Below, piece after piece: positions 1 through 5,682 of a stretch of 5,682 nt of DNA; within the stretch, counting starts at the first letter, position 1; the number at the start of each line of letters is the position of its first letter. The stretch comes from an uncultured bacterium (GTDB lineage: Bacteria > Hydrogenedentota > Hydrogenedentia > Hydrogenedentales > SLHB01): positions 1-5,682 of the forward strand of contig CALEZK010000062.1 of the NCBI GenBank assembly GCA_937928585.1, written 5' to 3'. The notes below the pieces were generated by a model. That model was not told the origin of the DNA. It saw only the letters and a program-made list of their open reading frames with translations, and did not search any database. The position numbers and the translations under genes are program-made.

Positions 1-528
1 GCCCAGGCGCACGACGAGGGTCTGCAAGCCGAACTTCCGGTCCTGGGCTTCGTCGCAAACGTCGTAGGCTAAGGCAAGTGCGAGAATGAACGCCGCACGA
101 CCAACGACAAGGAATACGGCGTCGCTCCACATGGAGGGCGGTAACGGCAGCAGGGCTGTCACAAGCGACCACGTAAAGGCGATGGTGAACGGCTTCATGA
201 GCGGCACGGTGCGAAGGGCCGGTTGGACCGGCGCGTATGCGGTGTAGTAGAGCGTCCACGCGCACGCGGCGAAGAGCACCAGGGCTTGCGCTGCGACTGG
301 GATCGCGAGAAAACAAACGATGCCAATCAGGCCCGAGGCGAATGCCAGTGCTCGGGGAAGACGCGCGTTTCTGACGACGTTGTATGCAAATAGAGATCCG
401 CAAAACACGGTGCCTTCGAGCGCGCCGAAGGCGAGCGGCAAGCCAAAAAGCAGGCGCGTTTGCGCGAGCAGCGCGACCGCGCAACAGCCTATCCAGCAAT
501 GCTGAAGAATTGCCTTTGAAATTCCCAT
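1..528 (-). CDS. UbiA-family prenyltransferase-like membrane protein (partial, C-terminus beyond the left edge)
   Basis: Translating the minus strand from ATG at 528 gives 176 codons without a stop to the window edge, roughly 60% of a usual 280-300 residue UbiA protein. The chain is very hydrophobic, with membrane-like stretches near residues 12-36, 62-98, 113-130 and 137-155. The segment LRTVPLMKPFTIAFTWSLVT (about 105-124) and the following loop YDVCDEAQDRKFGLQTL (155-171) are typical. The loop carries the second Asp motif DxxDxxxD (D156, D159, D163), which binds Mg2+-diphosphate in this superfamily. The first motif, normally NDxxDxxxD, appears replaced by YNVVRNAR (about 49-56), so polyprenyl-diphosphate transfer cannot be assumed. 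Family members attach prenyl chains to aromatic or sugar-phosphate acceptors in the cytoplasmic membrane; the acceptor here is unknown. ATG 528 is preferred because QHCWIGCCAVALLAQT right after it looks like the usual family start; the ribosome binding site is weak (GGTG five bases upstream). Confidence 0.82.
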   Translation of the reverse strand, partial: MGISKAILQHCWIGCCAVALLAQTRLLFGLPLAFGALEGTVFCGSLFAYNVVRNARLPRALAFASGLIGIVCFLAIPVAAQALVLFAACAWTLYYTAYAPVQPALRTVPLMKPFTIAFTWSLVTALLPLPPSMWSDAVFLVVGRAAFILALALAYDVCDEAQDRKFGLQTLVVRLG

Positions 529-612
529 GAAAACACCGTGTTGGACTATGTTTGCCTTCAAGCGATAGTATACAAGCCGTTTTGCGACAGGGGTAACGGT
601 GAGGATGGAGCA
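529..612. promoter_or_regulatory. Divergent promoter interval between the UbiA-like gene and aconitase
   Basis: These 84 bases separate two start codons pointing away from each other, so both genes must be transcribed from here or through it. For the plus strand, TTGGAC (541-546) and GATAGT (564-569) are spaced 17 bases apart, a fair -35/-10 pair (3/6 and 4/6 matches to the sigma70 consensus). For the minus strand, TATACT (complement of 567-572) matches a -10 box at 5/6, but no good -35 is seen. The two -10 candidates overlap around the palindrome GTATAC (568-573). A small possible hairpin, CCGTT (577-581) with AACGG (595-599), lies just before the aconitase ribosome binding site. All of this is by eye; no start site is known. 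Confidence 0.4.
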
Positions 613-2886
613 ATGGCGTTCGACTTTGACATGATTCAGCGGCTGTATGCGGGACTTCCGGAGCGGGTGGCGAAAGCGCGCAAGCTACTCGGGCGTCCGC
701 TTACGTTGACAGAGAAAGTGCTCTACGCGCACCTCTTCGATGATGCGTTTCCGAACGAGCCGTTTGAGCGCGGCGGATCGTACGTGGATTTTGCGCCGGA
801 TCGCGTTGCGATGCAGGATGCCACTGCGCAGATGGCCTTGCTTCAGTTCATGCAGGCGGGCCGCGCGAAAACGGCCGTGCCTTCCACAGTGCATTGCGAT
901 CACCTGATTCAGGCGAAAGTCGGCGCGAAAGAAGATCTAAGAATTGCGCTGGACCAGAACAAGGAAGTCTATGATTTCCTGGCCTCTGTCTCGAACAAGT
1001 ATGGAATCGGGTTCTGGGCGCCGGGCGCGGGCATCATTCACCAGGTTGTATTGGAGAACTATGCGTTCCCCGGCGGGATGCTGATCGGCACGGATTCGCA
1101 CACCGTTAATGCCGGCGGTCTCGGCATGATTGCGATTGGTGTCGGGGGTGCGGACGCTGTCGACGTGATGGCGGGCATGGCGTGGGAACTGAAGTTTCCC
1201 AAGCTTATCGGCGTACATCTCACTGGGAAAATGAGCGGATGGACTTCGTCCAAGGACGTCATTCTCAAGGTAGCGGACATTCTCACGGTGAAAGGCGGCA
1301 CCGGCGCCATTCTCGAATACTTCGGGCCGGGCGCGGAGACCATGTCGTGCACGGGTAAAGGGACGGTGTGCAACATGGGCGCGGAGATTGGCGCAACGAC
1401 TTCCGTTTTCTCGTTTGATGATTCAATGGTGCGTTATCTTGAATCGACGGATCGCGCGGACGTTGCAAAAGCCGCGAATGCCGTGCGCGAACATTTGCGC
1501 GGGGACGTCGAGGTGTATGCGGATCCTTCGAAATACTTCGATCAATTAATCGAGATTAATCTCAGCGAACTCGAACCTCACGTGAATGGGCCGTTTACCC
1601 CCGATCTTGCGTGGCCAATTTCCAAGCTTGGCGCGGCCGCGAAGGAGAAGGGCTGGCCGATGGAGATCGAAGTTGGGCTGATTGGTTCCTGCACGAATTC
1701 ATCCTATGAAGACCTTACGCGCGCAGCGTCGCTCGCGAAACAGGCGAGCGATCACGGCGTGAAGGCGAAGTCGGAATACACTGTGACGCCCGGCTCGGAG
1801 CAGGTGCGCTACACCGTCGAGCGCGATGGCATCCTGAAAGAATTCGAAGAGATCGGCGGCGTCGTGCTTGCGAATGCCTGCGGCCCCTGCATCGGCCAGT
1901 GGGCGCGCCATCGCAGCGGCGGCAACGATCAGCCGAATACGATCGTGACGTCGTTCAACCGCAATTTCGCGAAACGCAATGACGGAAATCCCAAGACGCA
2001 CGCGTTCGTAACGTCGCCGGAGATAACCACGGCGCTCGCGATTGCCGGACGCCTCGATTTCAATCCGCTTACCGATACGCTTACGGGCAGTGATGGCAAG
2101 CCGTTCAAGTTCGCGCCACCGACCGGCGAAGAACTGCCGAAGAAGGGCTTTGCCTGCGAAGACCCCGGTTACGTTGCACCCGCGGCAGACGGCAGTAAGG
2201 TCGAAGTGAAAGTCAGCCCAACCTCCGATCGCCTGCAATTGCTCGATCCGTTTCCAAAATGGGAAGGGACTGACCTTAAAGGTCTACGGCTGTTGTTGAA
2301 GGCGAAGGGCAAATGCACTACCGACCACATTTCGATGGCGGGGCCCTGGTTGAAGTATCGCGGTCACCTCGACAACATTTCGAACAATATGTTCATCGGC
2401 GCGATCAATGCTTTTAACGATCAGGCGAACAAGGTCAAGAACCAACTCACCGGCGAATATGGTGAAGTTCCCGCGACGCAGCGCGCTTATAAAGCCGCAG
2501 GCATTGGCACCATAGTCGTTGGCGATGAGAACTACGGCGAAGGATCTTCCCGCGAACACGCGGCGATGGAGCCGCGCCATCTTGGCGTGCGCGCCATTCT
2601 CGTGCGGTCATTCGCGCGCATTCACGAGACGAACTTGAAGAAGCAGGGCATGCTCGCACTAACCTTCGCGGATAAAGCGGACTACGACAAGATTCGGGAA
2701 GACGACACCATCGACATTGTGGGCCTTGGCGCGTTCGCCCCGGAGAAGCCGCTGTCCATAGTGCTTCATCACAGCGACGGCACCTCGGACACCTTCGCGG
2801 TGAACCACACGTATAACGAAAACCAGATCGAGTGGTTCAAGGCGGGTGGCGCGCTGAACCTGATTCGCGCGGGGGTGAAGGCGTGA
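613..2886 (+). CDS. acn: Aconitate hydratase, mitochondrial-type (4Fe-4S enzyme of the TCA cycle)
   Basis: This 757-residue protein isomerises citrate to isocitrate through cis-aconitate in the cytoplasm. It matches the mitochondrial-type aconitase along its whole length rather than the longer AcnA/IRP or the AcnB form. The cluster cysteines are C360 (GSCTNSS), C423 and C426 (ACGPC), with the same 63- and 3-residue spacing as C358/C421/C424 of pig heart aconitase. Other active-site residues are present: D96-H97 (CDHLIQA), D161-S162-H163 (TDSHT), R450 and R455 (FNRNFAKR), R583 (KYRGHLDNISNN) and S645-S646-R647 (YGEGSSREHA). Domains 1-3 carry the cluster and the C-terminal swivel domain begins after roughly residue 530. 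I chose ATG 613 because GAGG (601-604) sits eight bases upstream and MAFDFDMIQRLY begins like the family. The in-frame GTG at 538 would add 25 unfamiliar residues and run back through the promoter. No frameshift or truncation is visible. Confidence 0.97.
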   Translation: MAFDFDMIQRLYAGLPERVAKARKLLGRPLTLTEKVLYAHLFDDAFPNEPFERGGSYVDFAPDRVAMQDATAQMALLQFMQAGRAKTAVPSTVHCDHLIQAKVGAKEDLRIALDQNKEVYDFLASVSNKYGIGFWAPGAGIIHQVVLENYAFPGGMLIGTDSHTVNAGGLGMIAIGVGGADAVDVMAGMAWELKFPKLIGVHLTGKMSGWTSSKDVILKVADILTVKGGTGAILEYFGPGAETMSCTGKGTVCNMGAEIGATTSVFSFDDSMVRYLESTDRADVAKAANAVREHLRGDVEVYADPSKYFDQLIEINLSELEPHVNGPFTPDLAWPISKLGAAAKEKGWPMEIEVGLIGSCTNSSYEDLTRAASLAKQASDHGVKAKSEYTVTPGSEQVRYTVERDGILKEFEEIGGVVLANACGPCIGQWARHRSGGNDQPNTIVTSFNRNFAKRNDGNPKTHAFVTSPEITTALAIAGRLDFNPLTDTLTGSDGKPFKFAPPTGEELPKKGFACEDPGYVAPAADGSKVEVKVSPTSDRLQLLDPFPKWEGTDLKGLRLLLKAKGKCTTDHISMAGPWLKYRGHLDNISNNMFIGAINAFNDQANKVKNQLTGEYGEVPATQRAYKAAGIGTIVVGDENYGEGSSREHAAMEPRHLGVRAILVRSFARIHETNLKKQGMLALTFADKADYDKIREDDTIDIVGLGAFAPEKPLSIVLHHSDGTSDTFAVNHTYNENQIEWFKAGGALNLIRAGVKA

Positions 2887-2892
2887 CGAGAT

Positions 2893-2916
2893 GCGTTGCG
2901 CGGTGAAACGCGACGC
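2893..2916 (+). terminator. GC-rich hairpin just after the aconitase stop (possible terminator or 3'-end stabiliser)
   Basis: GCGTTGCG (2893-2900) pairs with CGCGACGC (2909-2916) around an 8-base loop; seven of eight pairs are Watson-Crick and one is G-U. It starts six bases after the stop codon. No T-run follows directly, so it is not a classical intrinsic terminator. It may protect the aconitase mRNA 3' end or pause polymerase. Confidence 0.35.
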
Positions 2917-2976
2917 GGTAGAGGTGCGATCTGAAAGCGATTGATTTTACCGCCAACGGGGTTTGCGCTTCAGCGT

Positions 2977-2987
2977 TTAACAGTTAA
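2977..2987. promoter_or_regulatory. Operator-like palindrome, upstream copy
   Basis: TTAACAGTTAA is a perfect 5-bp palindrome around one central base. A near-identical copy lies at 3030-3040, with centres 53 bp apart, close to five helical turns. It is the distal member of the pair, around -49 relative to the start site predicted from the -10 box at 3019-3024. This is the pattern expected for a dimeric helix-turn-helix regulator; the regulator itself is not in the window. Confidence 0.4.
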
Positions 2988-3018
2988 GACAGGTCGCCGA
3001 TCCTCGATTGTCTACAGA

Positions 3019-3024
3019 TATATT
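3019..3024 (+). promoter_or_regulatory. Candidate -10 box of the DUF885 peptidase gene
   Basis: TATATT matches TATAAT at 5/6 in an AT-rich patch (3018-3025). It would place the transcription start near 3031, inside the downstream operator-like palindrome. No convincing -35 is seen at 16-18 bases upstream, which would fit a promoter needing an activator, or simply a wrong prediction. Confidence 0.35.
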
Positions 3025-3029
3025 TGTTC

Positions 3030-3040
3030 GTAACTGTTAA
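3030..3040. promoter_or_regulatory. Operator-like palindrome, downstream copy
   Basis: GTAACTGTTAA differs at one position from TTAACTGTTAA, the reverse complement of the 2977-2987 copy. The shared 10 bases (2977-2986 and 3031-3040) are a perfect inverted repeat. It overlaps the predicted start site and ends 17 bases before the ATG, a position where a bound protein would block transcription. Confidence 0.4.
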
Positions 3041-3057
3041 CCTTCGAGGGCTCCAAC

Positions 3058-4887
3058 ATGGCCAAGCGACTGGTCCGCCGTATTGCGAAATGGCTTTTCG
3101 GCATTTGGCTCGTGCTCATGATCGGTTTGGGCGCGGTCGCTGTAAACGTAATTTGGTTCAAGCCATTTTCGATAGACATTTTCTTTGAACGCGTGTTTAT
3201 CGAGTATGCGCTCTCGAATCCCGAGTTGCTCACTGATCTTCGGATGCTCGAACAGTTCGGGATAACCGGTCACAACGCAGACCTCACCGACGCCTCACCG
3301 GCCTTCGGCGAGCGAATGTGGGAAAAGGGCAAGCGCGATCTCGACACGCTGCGCCGCTACGACCGGGACAGCTTGGACAAAGATCGCCAGTTGTCTTACG
3401 ACGTGCTTGAGTGGTACCTCGATGACAGCGCGCGCGCAAAGGACTTCCTCTTCTACGACTATCCCGTGAACCAGTTATTCGGCGTGCAGAACGACCTGCC
3501 CACGTTTATGGCCATGAAGCACCAGGTGCAGACACCCCACGACGGGGACCAGTACGTTCAGCGACTCGCGAAATTTCCGCGCAAAATGGAACAGGTTGTC
3601 GAGGGATTGAAGTTGCGCGAGAGCAAAGGAGTCCTTCCGCCAAAGTTTGTGTTTGCCAAGGTCTTGAGCGAGATGCGCGGTTTCTCCGGCATACCAGCGA
3701 AAGAGAACATCCTCTACACCTCGTTTAAGGACAAGCTTGATAAGGCAGACGGTTTTTCAGACGCTGAAAAAGAAGCCATGCTTGCGCGTGTGGAATCGGC
3801 CATATCGGAGTTTGTTTACCCTGCGTATACAACGTTGAACACGCAGTTGTGTGACATGGAACTTCGCGCCACCGAAGACGACGGCGTCTGGAAGTTCCCA
3901 AATGGAGACGCCTACTATGCATACGTGTTGCGTAGTCAGACGACGTTGGACACTCCGCCGCAAGAAGTGCATGAGCTTGGCGTCCATGAGGTTGAACGAA
4001 TTACCGCAGAGATGCGCGCGATTCTCGACGGGCTCTCTATCACGGGGAAATCCGTGGGAGAGCATATGCGCGACCTGCAGGCCGATCCGAAGTTTCATTT
4101 CCCCAACAGCGATGAAGGCCGGGCGGCGTGTATTGCCGAGTACCAAAAGCTGATCGACGAGATTGATGAGGGAATGTCAGATGTTTTTGACCTTCGCCCC
4201 AGCGTAGGCGTTGAAGTGCGCCGGGTGCCGGAATTCCGGGAGCAGGGTTCGGCCGGCGCATACTACGAGTCGCCCGCGTTGGATGGATCGCGGCCGGGCG
4301 TTTTCTTCGCCAACTTGCGCAATATGGAAGAGATCGCCAAGTGGGGAATGCGCACGCTTGCGTACCACGAAGCGGTTCCCGGCCATCATTTTCAGATTGC
4401 AATACAGCAGCAACTGGGCGGTCCCACCTTCCGCAAAGTGATTCCGTTCACTGCGTTTGCGGAAGGCTGGGCGCTTTATGCGGAGCGGCTCGCGTGGGAA
4501 CTTGGATATCAGGAAGACCCATATTCCAATCTTGGGCGCTTGCAGGCTGAACTGTTTCGCGCGGCGCGACTCGTCGTCGACACTGGTATCCACTACAAAC
4601 GATGGACACGGCAAGAGGCAATCGACTACATGATGCAGACCACTGGCATGGGCGCCGATGAGGTTACGGCAGAGATTGAACGCTACATCGTGATGCCCGG
4701 CCAAGCTTGCTCCTACAAAATGGGAATGCTAAAGATTCTCGAACTTCGCGAGAAAGCGAAAAACGAGCTTGGCGACAAGTTTGCGTTGAAAGAGTTCCAC
4801 AACGCCGTCATCGGGAATGGATCGTTGCCATTGGGCATTCTGGAGGACGTGGTCGATCGGTACATTGCCGAGCGAAAGGCGGGATAG
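3058..4887 (+). CDS. Membrane-anchored DUF885-family predicted zinc metallopeptidase
   Basis: The 609-residue protein begins with a basic stretch (K3, R4, R7, R8, K11) followed by a hydrophobic segment at about 12-34, so it is probably held in the inner membrane by one N-terminal helix with the large domain outside the cytoplasm; no lipobox is seen. The rest matches DUF885 (PF05960). The signature HEAVPGHHFQ (H437, E438, H443, H444) resembles a zinc-binding gluzincin helix, and E469 in FAEGWALYAE is a plausible third metal ligand. A further conserved block, MPGQACSYKMG, lies at 546-556. The family is poorly characterised; a peptidase role is inferred from the motif and the substrate is unknown. 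The start is supported by GAGG (3046-3049) eight bases before ATG. The gene lies 171 bp after aconitase with its own promoter-like region, so it is probably a separate unit. No damage to the frame or the motif is visible. Confidence 0.9.
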   Translation: MAKRLVRRIAKWLFGIWLVLMIGLGAVAVNVIWFKPFSIDIFFERVFIEYALSNPELLTDLRMLEQFGITGHNADLTDASPAFGERMWEKGKRDLDTLRRYDRDSLDKDRQLSYDVLEWYLDDSARAKDFLFYDYPVNQLFGVQNDLPTFMAMKHQVQTPHDGDQYVQRLAKFPRKMEQVVEGLKLRESKGVLPPKFVFAKVLSEMRGFSGIPAKENILYTSFKDKLDKADGFSDAEKEAMLARVESAISEFVYPAYTTLNTQLCDMELRATEDDGVWKFPNGDAYYAYVLRSQTTLDTPPQEVHELGVHEVERITAEMRAILDGLSITGKSVGEHMRDLQADPKFHFPNSDEGRAACIAEYQKLIDEIDEGMSDVFDLRPSVGVEVRRVPEFREQGSAGAYYESPALDGSRPGVFFANLRNMEEIAKWGMRTLAYHEAVPGHHFQIAIQQQLGGPTFRKVIPFTAFAEGWALYAERLAWELGYQEDPYSNLGRLQAELFRAARLVVDTGIHYKRWTRQEAIDYMMQTTGMGADEVTAEIERYIVMPGQACSYKMGMLKILELREKAKNELGDKFALKEFHNAVIGNGSLPLGILEDVVDRYIAERKAG

Positions 4888-4907
4888 ATTCAGCGGAGTG
4901 TTGTTTG

Positions 4908-5016
4908 CGAAAGTTATGAAAATAAGGTGTTTTTAGATAGTTGTGGCACAAATTGTATATCGAATTCTCAGTTTGTACCACAAGACCGAGAAACTACCTT
5001 ATTTTGGGACTTTTTG
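4908..5016. repeat. Nested symmetric inverted repeat between convergent genes
   Basis: The core stem pairs TTGTGGCACAAA (4941-4952) with TTTGTACCACAA (4972-4983), 11 of 12 matching, and extends inward by three pairs including one G-U (to 4955/4969), leaving a 13-base loop. An outer arm, AAAATAAGGT (4919-4928), is exactly repeated as ACCTTATTTT (4996-5005). The two unpaired spacers between inner and outer arms are both 12 bases, so the element is symmetric. Weaker pairing continues to 4908/5016. It may be a bidirectional terminator: on both strands the outer arm ends in a T-rich ACCTTATTTT, but 12 bases past the stem rather than directly after it. A small palindromic mobile element is the alternative; no clear target-site duplication is visible. 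Confidence 0.65.
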
Positions 5017-5038
5017 ATGAAAAGATCCATCAAGCAAT

Positions 5039-5069
5039 CGGCAGTTACTCGTTAAAAGCAATGCTGCCG
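5039..5069 (-). terminator. Weak stem-loop directly after the SDR stop codon
   Basis: CGGCAG (5039-5044) pairs perfectly with CTGCCG (5064-5069) across a 19-base loop, abutting the TAG at 5070-5072 of the minus-strand SDR gene. The downstream sequence on that strand (ATTGCTTGATGG) lacks a clean T-run, so termination is doubtful and the long loop makes the stem weak. Confidence 0.22.
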
Positions 5070-5682
5070 CTACAGTTTCATCTTTTTGAACTGCCACTCT
5101 GGTATGGCGCGGATAATCATCATGATGTATCGCCAGAACCAGGGGACATAGGCGATGTCTTTTCCACGCAGAATTGCGGCGTGAATTTCACGCGCGGCGC
5201 GTTCGGGAGATGCAACGAGCGCGCCCGGCAAGGGCAGACCCCAGGTCATTTTCGTGTCTACAAATCCCGGTTTGATCGTGTGCACCTTGACACCGTAGGC
5301 GCACATGCGATTTCGCAGCCCTTGGAGATAGGCGGACATTGCGGCTTTGGACGCCCCGTAGATGTAGTTTGACTGCCTGCCGCGATCGCCGGCAACCGAC
5401 GAGATTCCAGCGATGAACCCTCGGCGCGCTGCTTCAAAGTGGAATGCAAACCGTTCGCATATTGCGATGGTCGCGTTTACATTCACATCGATTGTGCGCC
5501 GCGCGATAGCGGGGTTCGTCTGCGCGGCGGATTGTTCGTCCATAAAACCGAACGCTAATACGACACCGTCGACAGTGCCATTCCCATCTTCCATGCACTG
5601 GTCGACGAAGGCGGCGTGCGCGTCGATTGCTTCGGCGTCGAAACACTTCGCAACTACGCGCACGGAATGTCGCAATTCGAGG
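5070..5682 (-). CDS. Short-chain dehydrogenase/reductase, DprE2-like (partial, N-terminus beyond the right edge)
   Basis: The frame is open to the window edge and shows 203 residues, with about 45-50 expected to be missing, including the Gly-rich NAD(P)-binding loop. Counting from the TTG at 5675, the catalytic set is S93 (GISSVAG), Y106 and K110 (YGASK), with N65 in IDVNVN, followed by the PG motif KPGFVDTKM (135-143). The usual NNAG element is replaced by LAFGFM (40-45). The C-terminus, VPWFWRYIMMIIRAIPEWQFKKMKL (177-201), is hydrophobic then basic, as in DprE2-type SDRs. DprE2 reduces the 2-keto intermediate in decaprenyl-phospho-arabinose synthesis in mycobacteria, but the substrate here cannot be told from sequence; other membrane-associated SDRs have similar tails. 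The TTG at 5675 is not a credible start because homology continues upstream of it. The gene is convergent with the DUF885 gene. Confidence 0.88.
   Translation of the reverse strand, partial: LELRHSVRVVAKCFDAEAIDAHAAFVDQCMEDGNGTVDGVVLAFGFMDEQSAAQTNPAIARRTIDVNVNATIAICERFAFHFEAARRGFIAGISSVAGDRGRQSNYIYGASKAAMSAYLQGLRNRMCAYGVKVHTIKPGFVDTKMTWGLPLPGALVASPERAAREIHAAILRGKDIAYVPWFWRYIMMIIRAIPEWQFKKMKL

Larger units (their letters stand above)
4888..5069. other. AT-rich gap between convergent genes
   Basis: This 182-bp gap lies between the stop of the peptidase gene (plus strand) and the stop of the SDR gene (minus strand), and is visibly richer in A+T than the genes on either side. I see no coding signal in it. 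It holds the nested inverted repeat (4908-5016) and a small stem-loop beside the SDR stop (5039-5069), listed separately. Confidence 0.7.

Noticed and set aside
320..505. Plus-strand open frame of 61 codons near the left edge
   Set aside because: It is antisense to the UbiA-like gene; the low-complexity translation shows no family signal.
538..612. In-frame GTG start extending aconitase by 25 residues
   Set aside because: The extra residues (MLDYVCLQAIVYK...) do not look like an aconitase N-terminus, the stretch overlaps the divergent promoter, and ATG 613 has a good ribosome binding site.
529..612. Possible iron-responsive or riboswitch-like leader before aconitase
   Set aside because: Only a 5-bp stem with a 13-base loop is visible; there is no CAGUGN-type iron-responsive loop and no known riboswitch pattern.
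1699..2238. Minus-strand open frame of 179 codons inside aconitase
   Set aside because: It is the antisense shadow of a strongly conserved gene; its Arg/Ala-rich translation shows no domain or credible start signal.
4177..4704. Minus-strand open frame of 175 codons inside the DUF885 gene
   Set aside because: It is antisense to the metal-site region of the peptidase, with no recognisable motif.
5014..5033. Stem-loop TTGATG/CATCAA considered as a terminator
   Set aside because: On the minus strand it is followed by an A-run and on the plus strand by mixed sequence, so neither orientation has the T-run expected.
4941..5372. Plus-strand open frame of 143 codons starting with TTG
   Set aside because: It starts inside the nested inverted repeat and then runs antisense through the SDR gene, whose motifs are unmistakable; the translation resembles no family.

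Overview
The window looks like a chromosomal segment from a bacterium with moderately GC-rich coding sequence. It holds four protein genes and two clearly AT-richer intergenic stretches. I cannot fix the taxon. The aconitase is the mitochondrial-type enzyme also common in Bacteroidetes, and the UbiA-like protein resembles the variant I associate with Bacteroidetes. The base composition is richer in G+C than typical members of that phylum. A member of a Bacteroidetes-related or other poorly sampled phylum is a guess, not a result.

Layout. (1) Positions 1-528, minus strand: the N-terminal 176 residues of a UbiA-family membrane prenyltransferase, running off the left edge. (2) Positions 529-612: a divergent promoter interval. 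(3) Positions 613-2886, plus strand: a complete aconitate hydratase with every cluster and active-site residue I checked present. (4) Positions 2887-3057: a GC-rich hairpin just after the aconitase stop, then a promoter region with two copies of an 11-bp palindrome (consensus TTAACNGTTAA), five helical turns apart, upstream of the next gene. (5) Positions 3058-4887, plus strand: a complete DUF885-family predicted zinc metallopeptidase with an N-terminal membrane anchor. (6) Positions 4888-5069: an AT-rich gap between convergent genes with a long nested inverted repeat. (7) Positions 5070-5682, minus strand: a short-chain dehydrogenase/reductase (SDR) resembling DprE2, with its N-terminus beyond the right edge.

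The genes do not form one operon. Aconitase is a TCA-cycle housekeeping gene. The peptidase appears to have its own promoter and possibly its own regulator. The two minus-strand genes at the edges belong to families (UbiA-type prenyltransferase and DprE2-like SDR) that occur together in polyprenyl-phosphate sugar pathways of other bacteria, but here about 4.5 kb of opposite-strand genes separates them, so a functional link is only a hypothesis. I found no CRISPR array, tRNA, rRNA, transposase or phage gene. The most unusual features are non-coding: the paired operator-like palindromes and the nested inverted repeat.
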